A stretch of DNA of 58,072 nt from an uncultured Porphyromonadaceae bacterium (GTDB lineage Bacteria > Bacteroidota > Bacteroidia > Bacteroidales > Muribaculaceae). The DNA lies in the NCBI GenBank assembly GCA_900548975.1, contig URMS01000018.1:1-58072 (forward strand), read 5' to 3'. Both the position numbers and the translations under genes were made by a program. Positions 1 through 7,839 of the stretch are shown here, piece by piece; the stretch's first letter is position 1, and every line of letters begins with the position of its first letter. The notes under the pieces are model-generated. The model searched no databases. It was not told where the DNA came from and was given only the letters and a program-made list of their open reading frames with translations.

Positions 1-54
1 TAAGCAAAAATACACCAACCTGGAGTTTAACAGATATTATGAAACACCCTCTTA
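1..54. repeat. Right end of a MITE-like element cut by the window edge
   Basis: The first 22 bases are identical to bases 23968-23989, inside the right arm of the inverted-repeat element at 23683-24018. The next 30 or so bases are a diverged version of that element's right terminal repeat, with the same order of AACA, ATAT, TTAT and CACCCTCT-like blocks. This suggests that a related but older copy ends here. Only its end is visible. Confidence 0.55.
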
Positions 55-69
55 AAAAGTTAAGATAAT

Positions 70-147
70 GGTTCTTGCGCAAGTACATTCTTTTTTAACT
101 CTTTACTTTTTCAACTTCCATAAAAAGGTTCTTGCGCAAGTACATTC
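70..147. repeat. Tandem 21-base direct repeat carrying a CTTGCGCAAG dyad
   Basis: Bases 70-90 and 127-147 are identical 21-mers, 57 bases apart, each with the perfect 10-base palindrome CTTGCGCAAG at its centre. They lie upstream of the sigma-54-type response regulator at 212. Two spaced dyads are what an activator binding site would look like, so they may be operators. They could also be part of the pyrimidine-biased intergenic repeats common in this genome (TTTTTAACT tracts follow both copies). Confidence 0.5.
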
Positions 148-199
148 CTTTTTAACTTTTTCAACTCTTTAAACTCCTTCGACTTCTATAAAAAAGACA

Positions 200-208
200 T
201 AACTTTGC
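200..208 (+). promoter_or_regulatory. Bacteroidota -7 box abutting the start of the NtrC-type regulator
   Basis: TAACTTTGC fits the Bacteroidota -7 consensus TAnnTTTG. The last base of TTTG is only four bases before the ATG at 212, so transcription would begin at or just inside the start codon. The -33 element is weak (TTC at 178-180, 19 bases upstream). Either the mRNA is leaderless or the gene is mainly read from elsewhere. Confidence 0.55.
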
Positions 209-211
209 AGT

Positions 212-1534
212 ATGATTCTGATAGTTGACGATGATAAGGCAGTAAGGCTATCGCTCTCCGTGTCGCTACGGCACAGCGGCTACGAGGTGACGGCCGTCGA
301 AGGTCCCGACGAGGCTCTGGCGGCCGTGCGCACACGCTGTCCCGACCTGGTGAGCATGGACATGAACTTCAGCGGCGGTACCGACGGCGCCGACGGCCTT
401 GCGCTGCTGCAGCGCATCAAGGTGCTGTGCCCGTCGACTCCTGTCATTCTCATCACCGCATGGGGCAGCATCCCCCTGGCCGTGGAAGGAGTGAAACTCG
501 GCGCCTTCGACTTCATGACAAAGCCGTGGAATCCGCGCCTGCTCATACAGCGCGTGGCCACCGCGCTCGAGATATCGGCCCCGACGGCCGCCGGCACCTT
601 CGAGCGCCCCGGCATCATAGGGCGCAGTGCGGCCCTGGCCGACCTCCTCGACATGGCCGCGCGCATAGCACCCACCGACGCATCGGTGCTCATCACCGGC
701 GAGAACGGCACCGGAAAAGAACTCCTTGCCCGCGCCATACACGACAACAGCTCCCGACGCCGCGGTCCCTTCGTGGCCGTGAACCTCGGCGGCATACCGC
801 AGTCGCTCTTCGAAAGCGAGATGTTCGGCCATGTCAGGGGCGCATTCACCGGCGCCGTCGGCGAGCGCAAGGGCCGCTTCGAGCTTGCCGACGGAGGCAC
901 CATATTCCTCGACGAAATCGGCGAACTCGACATCAACAGCCAGGTGAAGCTGCTGCGCGTACTCCAGGAGCACACCTTCGAACCCCTGGGCGACAGCCGT
1001 CCGCGGCGCGTCGACATCCGCGTGATATGCGCCACCAACGCCGACCTCACCGCCATGATGCGCGACCGCACATTCCGCGAGGACCTCTACTACCGCATCA
1101 ACACCATCACCATGCGCATGCCCTCGCTGGCCGAGCGCCGCGAAGACATCCCTCTGCTTGTTCGCCACTTCGCCTCCTTGCAGAATGCCGCCGAGCCCAC
1201 CGTGTTCTCGCCCGAGGCTCTGGAAGTGCTCCGCCGGCTGCCCTATCCGGGCAACATACGACAGCTCAAAAGTATAGTCACGCGCGCCGCCTATATCGCC
1301 GTTGGGCCTACGGTCGGTCCCGACGACGTGCGCCGCGCCACCGATGCGGAGCCTGCCCGCTCCGGCACCGACACCGCCGTACCCGAAAAACGCACTCTCG
1401 AAGAACTCGAGCGCGACGCCGTGGCCGACGCACTGCGCCGCTATCCGGGCAATCTGTCGGCAGCAGCGGCCGCCCTGGGCATCACCCGCCAGTCGCTCTA
1501 CCGCCGCATGGAAAAATTCGGCTTCGAACCATGA
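212..1534 (+). CDS. Sigma-54-dependent response regulator, NtrC family
   Basis: This 440-residue protein activates sigma-54 promoters after phosphorylation by a partner kinase. The receiver domain (about 1-120) has the acidic triad D6-D8, the phosphoacceptor D50 and K104. The AAA+ domain has Walker A GENGTGKE at 163-170, an intact GAFTGA loop at 210-215 that contacts sigma-54, and a Walker B (FLDEIGE). A Fis-type helix-turn-helix ends the protein. The length is normal for the family. It overlaps the kinase gene at 1531 by four bases (ATGA), so the pair is translationally coupled. Sigma-54 itself is encoded at 13156. The start is the first Met, directly before the IVDDD receiver motif. Its target genes cannot be told from the sequence. 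Confidence 0.95.
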   Translation: MILIVDDDKAVRLSLSVSLRHSGYEVTAVEGPDEALAAVRTRCPDLVSMDMNFSGGTDGADGLALLQRIKVLCPSTPVILITAWGSIPLAVEGVKLGAFDFMTKPWNPRLLIQRVATALEISAPTAAGTFERPGIIGRSAALADLLDMAARIAPTDASVLITGENGTGKELLARAIHDNSSRRRGPFVAVNLGGIPQSLFESEMFGHVRGAFTGAVGERKGRFELADGGTIFLDEIGELDINSQVKLLRVLQEHTFEPLGDSRPRRVDIRVICATNADLTAMMRDRTFREDLYYRINTITMRMPSLAERREDIPLLVRHFASLQNAAEPTVFSPEALEVLRRLPYPGNIRQLKSIVTRAAYIAVGPTVGPDDVRRATDAEPARSGTDTAVPEKRTLEELERDAVADALRRYPGNLSAAAAALGITRQSLYRRMEKFGFEP

Positions 1535-2793
1535 AATTCTTCTTCGCCCTCACCGCCGTCCTCGCCGCGGCCCTGGCCGTGGTCCTCTTCCGTTGGCTCG
1601 ATGCCCCGGCACTCTATGTGGCCGAGGGCATAATCGCGGCCATACTAATATGTCTGGGCGCCCTATGGCACTCGGTTGTATCGCCCATGAGCGCCATCGA
1701 GCGTGGTATCGGCCTGCTCAAGTCGCAGGACTTCGCAAGCCGTCTGCAGCACGTGGGCTACGGCCCCGCCGACCGTATTGCCGACACTTTCAACGCCATG
1801 ATGCTGAGCCTGCGCAACGAGCGGCTGCGCGTCCGCGAGAAGAACCAGTTCCTCGACCTTCTGGCCGAGGCCTCGCCCATGGGCATAATAGTATTCGACT
1901 TCGACGGAGCCATCCTCAGCGCCAATCCGGCCGCCACCGCCATGCTCGGCGTGAAATCGCCGGCCGGAATGCGCCCCGCCGACATCGAGGGTGAACTGGG
2001 CCGCACCATCGCCTCGCTGCAGCACAACCGGACAGCCACCGTGCGCCGGGCCGACAACCGCATGTACCGCTGCTCGCGCCTCGCTTTCATCGACAGCGGA
2101 CACCGCCGCCCCTTTGTGCTTGTGGAATCGCTCACCGAAGAACTCCTCAACGCCGAGCGCGCCGCCTACGGCAAACTCATACGCACTATCGTACACGAGG
2201 TCAACAACACTCTCGCCGGCGTACTCCCCCTCATCGACACATGCGCCATGATAGCCGACGACGAAAGCATGGAGGCGGCCGCCCGCAGCTGCACCGAACG
2301 CTGCAACGCCCTCTCGGCATTCATAGGCAACTTCGCCGACGTGGTCCGCTTAGGCGCGCCGCAGACCAAGGACACCGACATCAACGCTTTCCTGCTCAAC
2401 CAGCGGCCCTTTCTCGAAAGCCTCGTCAACGCCCGCGGCATAGAGCTTGCCTATTCGCTCGACCCGGCCATGCATGCCGTGGCGGTCGACACCGTACAGT
2501 TCGAACAGGTGATAGTGAATCTGGTCAAGAACTCCGCCGAAAGCATAGGCCGCGACGGCCGCATCGGCATTGCAAGCATAGCCGAGCCTCCCACACTCGT
2601 CATTTCCGACAATGGCGCCGGCATAAGCCCCGAAGCCGCCGGCAAACTGTTCGCGCCATTCTTCTCGACGAAAAAATCGGGCCAGGGCATAGGTCTCACC
2701 CTGTCGGCCGAAATACTCCGCGCCCACGGCTTCGATTTCAGCCTCGTCACCGGAGCCGACGCCATCACGCGCTTCACCATACACCTGAAATAA
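1531..2793 (+). CDS. Membrane sensor histidine kinase with PAS domain, NtrB-like
   Basis: This 420-residue protein is the likely kinase of the upstream regulator. Two hydrophobic segments (about 3-20 and 31-50) flank only a short loop, so there is no sizeable periplasmic sensor. A HAMP-like stretch and a PAS-type domain (about 105-205) follow, so the signal is probably sensed in the membrane or cytoplasm. The phosphoaccepting H222 lies in VHEVNNTLAG. The ATPase domain has an N box (NLVKNSAES), a DNGAGI motif and a GQGIGL motif. The start at 1531 is the only Met that keeps the two membrane segments and gives a four-base overlap with the regulator. The open frame runs further upstream, but only as a shadow of the regulator gene. 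Confidence 0.92.
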   Translation: MKFFFALTAVLAAALAVVLFRWLDAPALYVAEGIIAAILICLGALWHSVVSPMSAIERGIGLLKSQDFASRLQHVGYGPADRIADTFNAMMLSLRNERLRVREKNQFLDLLAEASPMGIIVFDFDGAILSANPAATAMLGVKSPAGMRPADIEGELGRTIASLQHNRTATVRRADNRMYRCSRLAFIDSGHRRPFVLVESLTEELLNAERAAYGKLIRTIVHEVNNTLAGVLPLIDTCAMIADDESMEAAARSCTERCNALSAFIGNFADVVRLGAPQTKDTDINAFLLNQRPFLESLVNARGIELAYSLDPAMHAVAVDTVQFEQVIVNLVKNSAESIGRDGRIGIASIAEPPTLVISDNGAGISPEAAGKLFAPFFSTKKSGQGIGLTLSAEILRAHGFDFSLVTGADAITRFTIHLK

Positions 2794-2896
2794 AAAAAAT
2801 GCAACGACCCTCGCGGGCTATTGCATCCTAACCTATGATTCACTTGTTGCAGAATGGGACCGGCTTTCCAGCCTGCATTCCATTCATTGTCTTTGC
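2792..2896 (-). ncRNA. Candidate small structured RNA (Bacteroidales-1-like)
   Basis: On the minus strand a strong promoter (2902-2932) would start a transcript near 2896. It reads into a helix of GAATG with CATTC that encloses the hairpin GGCT-GGAA-AGCC. It ends at a hairpin with stem TGCAA/TTGCA (2825-2821 with 2804-2800) and an inner CCC/GGG, followed by a run of T residues (2799-2793). There is no open reading frame of note. Promoter-to-terminator layout and length of roughly 105 bases match the description of Bacteroidales-1 RNA, but I cannot confirm the family from memory of its sequence. The RNA ends at the stop codon of the kinase gene and is antisense to nothing else. Confidence 0.5.
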
Positions 2897-2901
2897 AGGG
2901 G

Positions 2902-2932
2902 CAAAGTTAACAAAATTATCATAATCCCCCAA
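2902..2932 (-). promoter_or_regulatory. Strong Bacteroidota promoter driving the candidate small RNA
   Basis: Read on the minus strand, TAACTTTG (complement of 2902-2909) is preceded by TTG (complement of 2930-2932) with exactly 20 bases between. That is a near-perfect -33/-7 pair. No coding start lies within 90 bases downstream, which is why it is assigned to a non-coding transcript. Confidence 0.65.
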
Positions 2933-2987
2933 AAACATTTTAGACCGACAAGCCTCTTTGGGCTGACAGGCTGTCTGCCTAAAAAAA

Positions 2988-3440
2988 CTATTCCTCGATT
3001 TCGACCACGCCGGTATAGGAGCCCAGAAGATTGAACTTAAGCACTACGCCATCCGACAGTCCCACCTCATAGCCCGATGCCTTCTTGCGGATGCTCACAA
3101 TCTTGAGATCGCCGAAATTCTTGGTCACATAGCGGCGTATAGGCTTCGACACCAGCCCTTCGGGCACCTCCCGGCTCTTGCAGTCGACCGAGATCCATTT
3201 ACCCTTGCTGTTGAACTCGATAGTCGTGCCGTTGACAAGGCGCACATCGTAGTCGGTCTTTTTCAGCAGATGGCGGTCCACCTTTATCATGCCCACCTTT
3301 GCCTTGGGGAAATATTCGGTAAGCATATTCTGCGCCTCTTCAGGCAGTTTATCACGATCGATAGTATACGAATCGATAAAAGCATACCCCGGACATACCA
3401 GTGCGAGGACAGCCACAAATAAAACTAAAATTCTTTTCAT
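2988..3440 (-). CDS. Secreted PepSY-like (DUF2874-type) protein
   Basis: The 150-residue product has an N-terminal signal peptide (MKRILVLFVAVLALVCPGYA) and then two related alpha/beta repeats of about 60 residues. Each runs from a hydrophobic helix with a Y-F/V-P-like turn into strands reading D-V-R-L-NGTTIEFNSKG and EVGLSDGVVLKFNLLG. That pattern is typical of the PepSY-like DUF2874 proteins of Bacteroidota, which are periplasmic and of unclear function. A Met two codons upstream (3446) is an alternative start. I chose the one directly before the signal peptide. It is a single gene, not obviously in an operon. Confidence 0.8.
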   Translation of the reverse strand: MKRILVLFVAVLALVCPGYAFIDSYTIDRDKLPEEAQNMLTEYFPKAKVGMIKVDRHLLKKTDYDVRLVNGTTIEFNSKGKWISVDCKSREVPEGLVSKPIRRYVTKNFGDLKIVSIRKKASGYEVGLSDGVVLKFNLLGSYTGVVEIEE

Positions 3441-3441
3441 A

Positions 3442-3479
3442 ATCATTCTGCAGGGCCATTATACTCCCGACAGAATGAT
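3442..3479. repeat. Inverted repeat at the start of the PepSY-like gene
   Basis: ATCATTCTG at 3442-3450 is the exact reverse complement of CAGAATGAT at 3471-3479, with 20 bases between. It overlaps the translation start of the minus-strand gene at 3440/3446. It could be an operator or an mRNA hairpin hiding the start. Nothing else supports a role. Confidence 0.35.
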
Positions 3480-3508
3480 AACAAAATGCCGCCCGCCAAA
3501 GTTTCCGG

Positions 3509-4387
3509 CTATTTACTCCGCTTTTTTTCCTCTTTCAGAAGCCGGAGCATCGCCTTGGTATTTTTCAGCTGCGCCACCGACACACGGTACTGCATATCAT
3601 CGGCTCTGCCGTCGGGGAACTTTCGTGCTTTTTCTAAAATCACCGGCCGTGCGGACGCCGATTCGTCGACTACTATAAAAATGCGGCCGGTGAGGCCTTC
3701 CTTGTCCGCAGCCTCAGCCAGGCCTATGAGAACAGGATCATATTCCTTCTTGATCTGAGCCGCGCTTCTGCCATTCAACTGAAAATGAGCATTCAGTATC
3801 AGCCATCCCGCTCCTCTGTCTTTCGTATAATGAGGTGATATCTGCAGTTCTGTAGTCTTAGCGGATTTCCTGAGTGTGACACTCACAAACAACGGAAATG
3901 GAGGTGCCGTGGCAAAGGCGTGGGTGAGGGCGCGCATGGTGTCGATGCAGGCGGCACAACGCTCTTCGCTATAATTTTCCACCATTGAAACGAGCGAAGC
4001 GAACAGCCACGCAAACCGCGCGGTATTGCCGGCGTCCGGACTCCAGCAGCTGCATGAGCCCGCCGGTGAGCCGGCGTAATATGTAGTGCCGTCACATCCC
4101 AGTTCATAATACCTCCGCGATGTCGCGAATGCAGTATCTATAAGCCGGGTAAATGCCCGGGCGAAATCGCGCCCGACGATGTGCGAATACGACTTCACTC
4201 CTGTTTTGTAGTACTTCAGCGTATCGCCGTGAAGTTCGAAAAACTCTGACGGCTCGAACGACGGCCTCTTGTCGATAGTATAATACTGATATTTGTGCGG
4301 AGGATCGTCGGTACTCATCACAACTTCGGCTCGGCACACCCACACCATACCGGCCAGTAACACAACTATTAGAGCTATTTTTTTCAT
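3509..4387 (-). CDS. Exported protein of unknown function
   Basis: The 292-residue product has a signal peptide (MKKIALIVVLLAGMVWVCRA) and no other membrane segment, so it is probably periplasmic. I do not recognise the family. A Cys-rich stretch (GSCSCW and a later CAAC) and the C-terminal part, with mixed strands and the basic end KEEKKRSK, are all that stand out. The frame is open for eight codons further upstream. The Met at 4387 is chosen because the signal peptide begins there. The gene is divergent from the exported protein at 4465, with a 77-base gap holding the promoter of the latter. Confidence 0.7.
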   Translation of the reverse strand: MKKIALIVVLLAGMVWVCRAEVVMSTDDPPHKYQYYTIDKRPSFEPSEFFELHGDTLKYYKTGVKSYSHIVGRDFARAFTRLIDTAFATSRRYYELGCDGTTYYAGSPAGSCSCWSPDAGNTARFAWLFASLVSMVENYSEERCAACIDTMRALTHAFATAPPFPLFVSVTLRKSAKTTELQISPHYTKDRGAGWLILNAHFQLNGRSAAQIKKEYDPVLIGLAEAADKEGLTGRIFIVVDESASARPVILEKARKFPDGRADDMQYRVSVAQLKNTKAMLRLLKEEKKRSK

Positions 4388-4430
4388 GGTACTTCGCTTT
4401 ATCCACACCACAAATATAAACTATTCTTCG

Positions 4431-4439
4431 TACATTTGC
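4431..4439 (+). promoter_or_regulatory. -7 box for the gene at 4465
   Basis: TACATTTGC matches TAnnTTTG and lies 25 bases before the ATG, a normal leader length here. No good TTG is seen 20 bases upstream. Confidence 0.5.
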
Positions 4440-4464
4440 ACTACACGTCCGTAATTTTTCATCC

Positions 4465-5655
4465 ATGAAAATCTCAACCTTATTAATCGTAGTCCTGACC
4501 ATATTAAGCACATTCGCGATAAGCGCTGTGGCACAAAAACGCCAGAAAGCCTCAACCAAAATACCGTTTGCCGAACGCGCCGACCGATTCTGGCAATGGT
4601 TCGGCAAGAATAGCCCGAAAATGGACAAGCTGCTCAAGAAAAAAGACGGATTGTATAAGATCAACGATCTCATGTACGAAGGGACACGCATCATAGGCGA
4701 TGATGTATGCTACAATATCGGAAACTCTTCCGAATTTTCTTTCAGCATCGAAGGCCAAAGCGAAAACTTATATCTCTATCCCTGGCTGGTAGCCTCCATA
4801 CCCGACTCGTTGCGGACCAATTGGACCGTCTATCCATGTAAGCAGCCCGATCCGTCGGTTGTCAACACAGGATTCTGCATGTTCGATAAAGAAATAGATA
4901 TTGCCGACATCATGGTTGCCGCCGACTACGACAAAGATAAGGGAAATTTCGTGATATATTACTACCACCCCGAGTTTGTCGGTCTTAGCGAAGAAGAAAG
5001 CATGCACGCGTTCACCCTCATTCTCGAACTTCTGATAGGCGAGGGCGCTTTCTATAATTATGTGCGCGACATCCGGCAGAAAGACAGCGACGACGGAATG
5101 ATAAATATCGCGAATCTTGCCGACACCATGAAGATTCTTATCGAAAACAGCGGCAAGGAATACCATGTGAAGCCGTTGCTGCCTCTGTATGGTTACAGCG
5201 GCAACCCCAATCCGGAGAGTACGCAGATGCGTTCCGACATCATAGCCGGCTCAAGCCAATACATGGTCCTGATAGAGGAATACCTCAATGGCGAACAAAA
5301 TATCTACGACTCGCTCAAGCGGAAAGGTGCCACAGCCCTGATGCTCATTATCACGCAGCCCGAAGGCATGTCGACCGACGACTTCATCGAACTGCGATAC
5401 CGTATCCAAGACTACCTCATATCCCTCTTCGACTCCCGGACACTGAAGGGCATACTCACCGGCGGCGCCTACGGAGCGTCGGGACTCGGATACATCGACC
5501 TCATACTCTTCGATACCGACGGCTTCCTGCGACACATAAGCAACGACAAAACCCTCCGCGCCATCCTCACCCCCGCCGCCGAAGGCTCCGCCCCGCTACA
5601 CCTCATGTACAAAACCTTCGCCATCGACAGCCCCGTCCACCCCCTCCCGCTGTAA
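4465..5655 (+). CDS. Exported protein of unknown function
   Basis: The 396-residue product has a signal peptide that ends near ISAVAQ (residue 24). The rest is soluble and acidic, with conserved-looking blocks FWQWFGKNSPKMDKLL, VNTGFCMFD, FVIYYYHPEF and LMLIITQPEGMSTDDF. I do not recognise the family. It may be a periplasmic or surface protein particular to Bacteroidales. The last 60 bases are very C-rich, as in the GC-rich genes elsewhere in the window. It converges with the Rhs-associated minus-strand genes, with no clear terminator between them. Confidence 0.75.
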   Translation: MKISTLLIVVLTILSTFAISAVAQKRQKASTKIPFAERADRFWQWFGKNSPKMDKLLKKKDGLYKINDLMYEGTRIIGDDVCYNIGNSSEFSFSIEGQSENLYLYPWLVASIPDSLRTNWTVYPCKQPDPSVVNTGFCMFDKEIDIADIMVAADYDKDKGNFVIYYYHPEFVGLSEEESMHAFTLILELLIGEGAFYNYVRDIRQKDSDDGMINIANLADTMKILIENSGKEYHVKPLLPLYGYSGNPNPESTQMRSDIIAGSSQYMVLIEEYLNGEQNIYDSLKRKGATALMLIITQPEGMSTDDFIELRYRIQDYLISLFDSRTLKGILTGGAYGASGLGYIDLILFDTDGFLRHISNDKTLRAILTPAAEGSAPLHLMYKTFAIDSPVHPLPL

Positions 5656-5656
5656 A

Positions 5657-5953
5657 TCACATCTCAACCTGGTCGGTTTCCTGCGCCCGCACAGGGTTGT
5701 CGCGGGAAATCATTATCGGCATAAACGTCACAGCAAGTACCGAATCCTCCCCGGCAGTCTGCACTTTGTGCACGCACAGAGCCTCTGCCCCGCCGAAGTC
5801 CCACACGCAGCCTTCGCCCGCAGCCCCCGCATCAATCCCGTCCACCTCGACCACGGCATGCTCACCCTCGCATGAAAATAAAGGCAGAAAACATAGAGGC
5901 CGACTATATGCTCCAAATGATATAATCAAGATTATGAGCGACGATACTATCAA
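5657..5953 (-). CDS. Small membrane-leader ORF, chimeric, doubtful gene
   Basis: This 98-codon frame has no ATG at its beginning. A TTG overlaps the stop codon of the gene at 5950, so coupling is possible. The first 27 residues are hydrophobic and AT-rich. After the sequence GEHAVVEVDG the base composition turns sharply GC-rich. The same EHAVV joint, with similar DNA (GAGCATGCnGTGGTCG), occurs in the chimeric ORF at 7540-7827. It may be a small lipoprotein, a gene remnant, or two fused fragments. No function can be given. Confidence 0.3.
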   Translation of the reverse strand: MIVSSLIILIISFGAYSRPLCFLPLFSCEGEHAVVEVDGIDAGAAGEGCVWDFGGAEALCVHKVQTAGEDSVLAVTFMPIMISRDNPVRAQETDQVEM

Positions 5954-6486
5954 TGATTTATACCCCAGGGTTTTTCGAATGTAAGTGTTATTTGTTTTCT
6001 TCTGCAGGCCTCGGCAAACTCAGCGGAATCTTTGAATTGCATAATGTAATCGGTTTTGATCTCTTCAACCGAGATGCTGTCTCTGCCGAATGATTGAAAT
6101 GATTTATCCACTATATAAAATGTTTTTCCTTGTTCATCGGGAACGATGTATTTCAGTATAACCCACAGAGAATCATAGCTGTACACATCGATATACCCAC
6201 TGTCAACTTTTTCCGCAGGAATTAAATCCGCTTTTATAGGTCTACGCCACTCCCAAAAGCCTCGGTTTGCCAAACATACACGCTCCATTTTGTGATTATC
6301 TACATTATAGGTTACGTATAAATCTATACCGACATTATGCAATTCAGAATATCCTCTGTCAGGAAGCATAAGAATAATTATACCCAGGACAATGAGCACT
6401 ACGATACTCCATACAATTATTTTTGCCAGCCAATAGAATGGCAGACAAATTATTCTCGCTACATTATATACTATATTCCAATCCAT
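5950..6486 (-). CDS. Membrane-anchored protein of unknown function in the Rhs locus
   Basis: The 178-residue product has a hydrophobic N-terminal region (about 10-42, one or two membrane segments). A soluble part of about 135 residues follows and ends in TLTFEKPWGINH. The gene is AT-rich, unlike the flanking chromosome. It is the last well-formed gene of the minus-strand string behind the Rhs toxin, so it may be an orphan immunity gene. That is inference from position, size and composition only. Confidence 0.7.
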   Translation of the reverse strand: MDWNIVYNVARIICLPFYWLAKIIVWSIVVLIVLGIIILMLPDRGYSELHNVGIDLYVTYNVDNHKMERVCLANRGFWEWRRPIKADLIPAEKVDSGYIDVYSYDSLWVILKYIVPDEQGKTFYIVDKSFQSFGRDSISVEEIKTDYIMQFKDSAEFAEACRRKQITLTFEKPWGINH

Positions 6487-6618
6487 TCCTGCTTACCTGT
6501 TATTCAGAGTTTTCGCATCCGCATCGTCGGATACTGCACGAACTCAGAAAAAGAATAGCAATCAACACAAGTATGCAACTCGGTTTATACTTGACTATTG
6601 TATGTGTCGTCAATTTAC

Positions 6619-7434
6619 TCATTTAGTGTAGGTACCGTTATTTATTTCCAACTGTTTATTGCGGTCTATTTCCCATATCTTTATCAGTGTATGGGCCAGC
6701 TCAGCCAGTTCGGACTCCCGAAGTTCCATATCAAGATACGGCAGAATAGCCATATATGTATTCGCGATTGTATTTATATGTTTGTTATCACATTTTTCAG
6801 AATACTCCACGTCGCGAGCCAAGCTGTTATAGGACCATATATACTGACGAAGAGCACCTGTGATTTCATCAGTAACAAACCCCATTCTGTAGAACCAAGC
6901 GACAATCGTCGGAACATTGGTTTGTTCGATAGCTTTATCATACCATTCATAAGTAGTTTGCGGCAAAGTCGCCAAATAGCTGTCTTCCAATCCTCTCAGC
7001 ATTATTTCCGGATAATAATATACTCGCCCGCGGATTTTTTGAGGAGAAATATCTAACTCGAATTTTAATTCTAAATCCGATGTTTTGGGCTTAGGAGCAT
7101 CTTCAAGACAGCAATCATAATCCCAATACGGAGAAATCGTTGTATAAACCGTAAGTCTTGCATTATCCTCGCTAAATTCCATTTTATACTGGGAACATCC
7201 GTCAGGATTAACGAACAAAGTATCAATAGAATTATCTTCCTCGGCGACCCTTACAACGATCCTATTCCCTCTGACACCGGCATAGCGATTCCAGGACATT
7301 TCTCTGTCAATTGTCATATAATGCGTTTTTTTATCGACAGTTAATAACAGAGCACTTTCTGTCTGCCCTTTCACAGAAAACGGCATCAACGATATTACCG
7401 CTGTCGCAATTATAATCAATAAAATTTTCCCCAT
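6619..7434 (-). CDS. Exported protein of unknown function in the Rhs locus
   Basis: The 271-residue product has a signal peptide (MGKILLIIIATAVISLMPFSVKG). Its first half is rich in strands, and its second half looks helical, with ALRQYIWSYNSLARD, ANTYMAILPYLDMEL and ELAHTLIKIWEID. The gene is AT-rich and lies just downstream of the chimeric Rhs-core fragment. That is where an immunity gene left behind by an earlier tip would sit. I do not recognise the family, and the immunity role is inference. Confidence 0.7.
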   Translation of the reverse strand: MGKILLIIIATAVISLMPFSVKGQTESALLLTVDKKTHYMTIDREMSWNRYAGVRGNRIVVRVAEEDNSIDTLFVNPDGCSQYKMEFSEDNARLTVYTTISPYWDYDCCLEDAPKPKTSDLELKFELDISPQKIRGRVYYYPEIMLRGLEDSYLATLPQTTYEWYDKAIEQTNVPTIVAWFYRMGFVTDEITGALRQYIWSYNSLARDVEYSEKCDNKHINTIANTYMAILPYLDMELRESELAELAHTLIKIWEIDRNKQLEINNGTYTK

Positions 7435-7539
7435 CGATTCTTTAATGTAACAGTTGAGTTTCTTGGCATACCTCCTTGGTATTTATATAAATCTTTTCTT
7501 CGTGTTTTATTTTTTCCATCGTTAGGCATTAACACATTT

Positions 7540-7827
7540 TCAGTTCTTGAAACTGCGCCTTTTACTCGGGAGCGAAATCTTACCCGACACCGTGCCAAGC
7601 CCATAGCGGCTCACCAGCAGAGGATTGCCCATCTTGTCGTAGGTATACGAGGTGGAGTACAACCCCGCCGTGGCCCCGTCATAGTCGGCGCCGACCACTG
7701 CATGCTCTTCCTCTCCGGCTGATAGCCTCAGAAAAAGAGCGTTAAAGTCTTGTGCCCTTATCAGTTCACTGCTAAGAAAAAATATAAGACACCAAAACAC
7801 CAATTGGCTGATATTTCTTGATTCCAT
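7540..7827 (-). pseudogene. Chimeric ORF: signal peptide fused to a displaced Rhs-core fragment
   Basis: The 95-codon frame starts with a plausible signal peptide (MESRNISQLVFWCLIFFLSS, then ELIRAQ). It runs through a linker ending GEEEHAVVGA and then becomes Rhs core: DYDGATAGLYSTSYTYDKMG and on to GTVSGKISLPSKR. It ends five codons later at a stop. The Rhs part matches the full-length Rhs protein except for one or two residues. No tip domain follows. It looks like the scar of a recombination or a failed tip exchange rather than a working toxin. It may still be translated and exported. Confidence 0.6.
7580..7690 (-). repeat. Displaced copy of Rhs core, pair of 9903-10013
   Basis: Bases 7580-7690 align without gaps to 9903-10013 inside the Rhs gene, in the same orientation, 2323 bases apart, with four mismatches in 111 positions that I can count. 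Weaker protein-level similarity (SGK, then L/I, then PSKR) continues for about eight codons at the low-coordinate end. Confidence 0.9.
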
Positions 7828-7839
7828 AAAACCGAGAAA

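Noticed and set aside
427..1530. Upstream extension of the histidine kinase frame inside the regulator gene
   Set aside because: Arg/His-rich shadow sequence. The kinase begins at 1531 with its membrane segment and a four-base overlap with the regulator.
2821..2860. Possible sigma-54 promoter near the kinase 3' end
   Set aside because: There is a TTGCA, but no TGGC at the required distance. The better explanation is the small RNA.
7416..7604. 62-codon minus-strand frame between the Rhs fragment and the 271-residue gene
   Set aside because: Overlaps both neighbours in another phase, has an Arg-rich shadow composition and no start signal.
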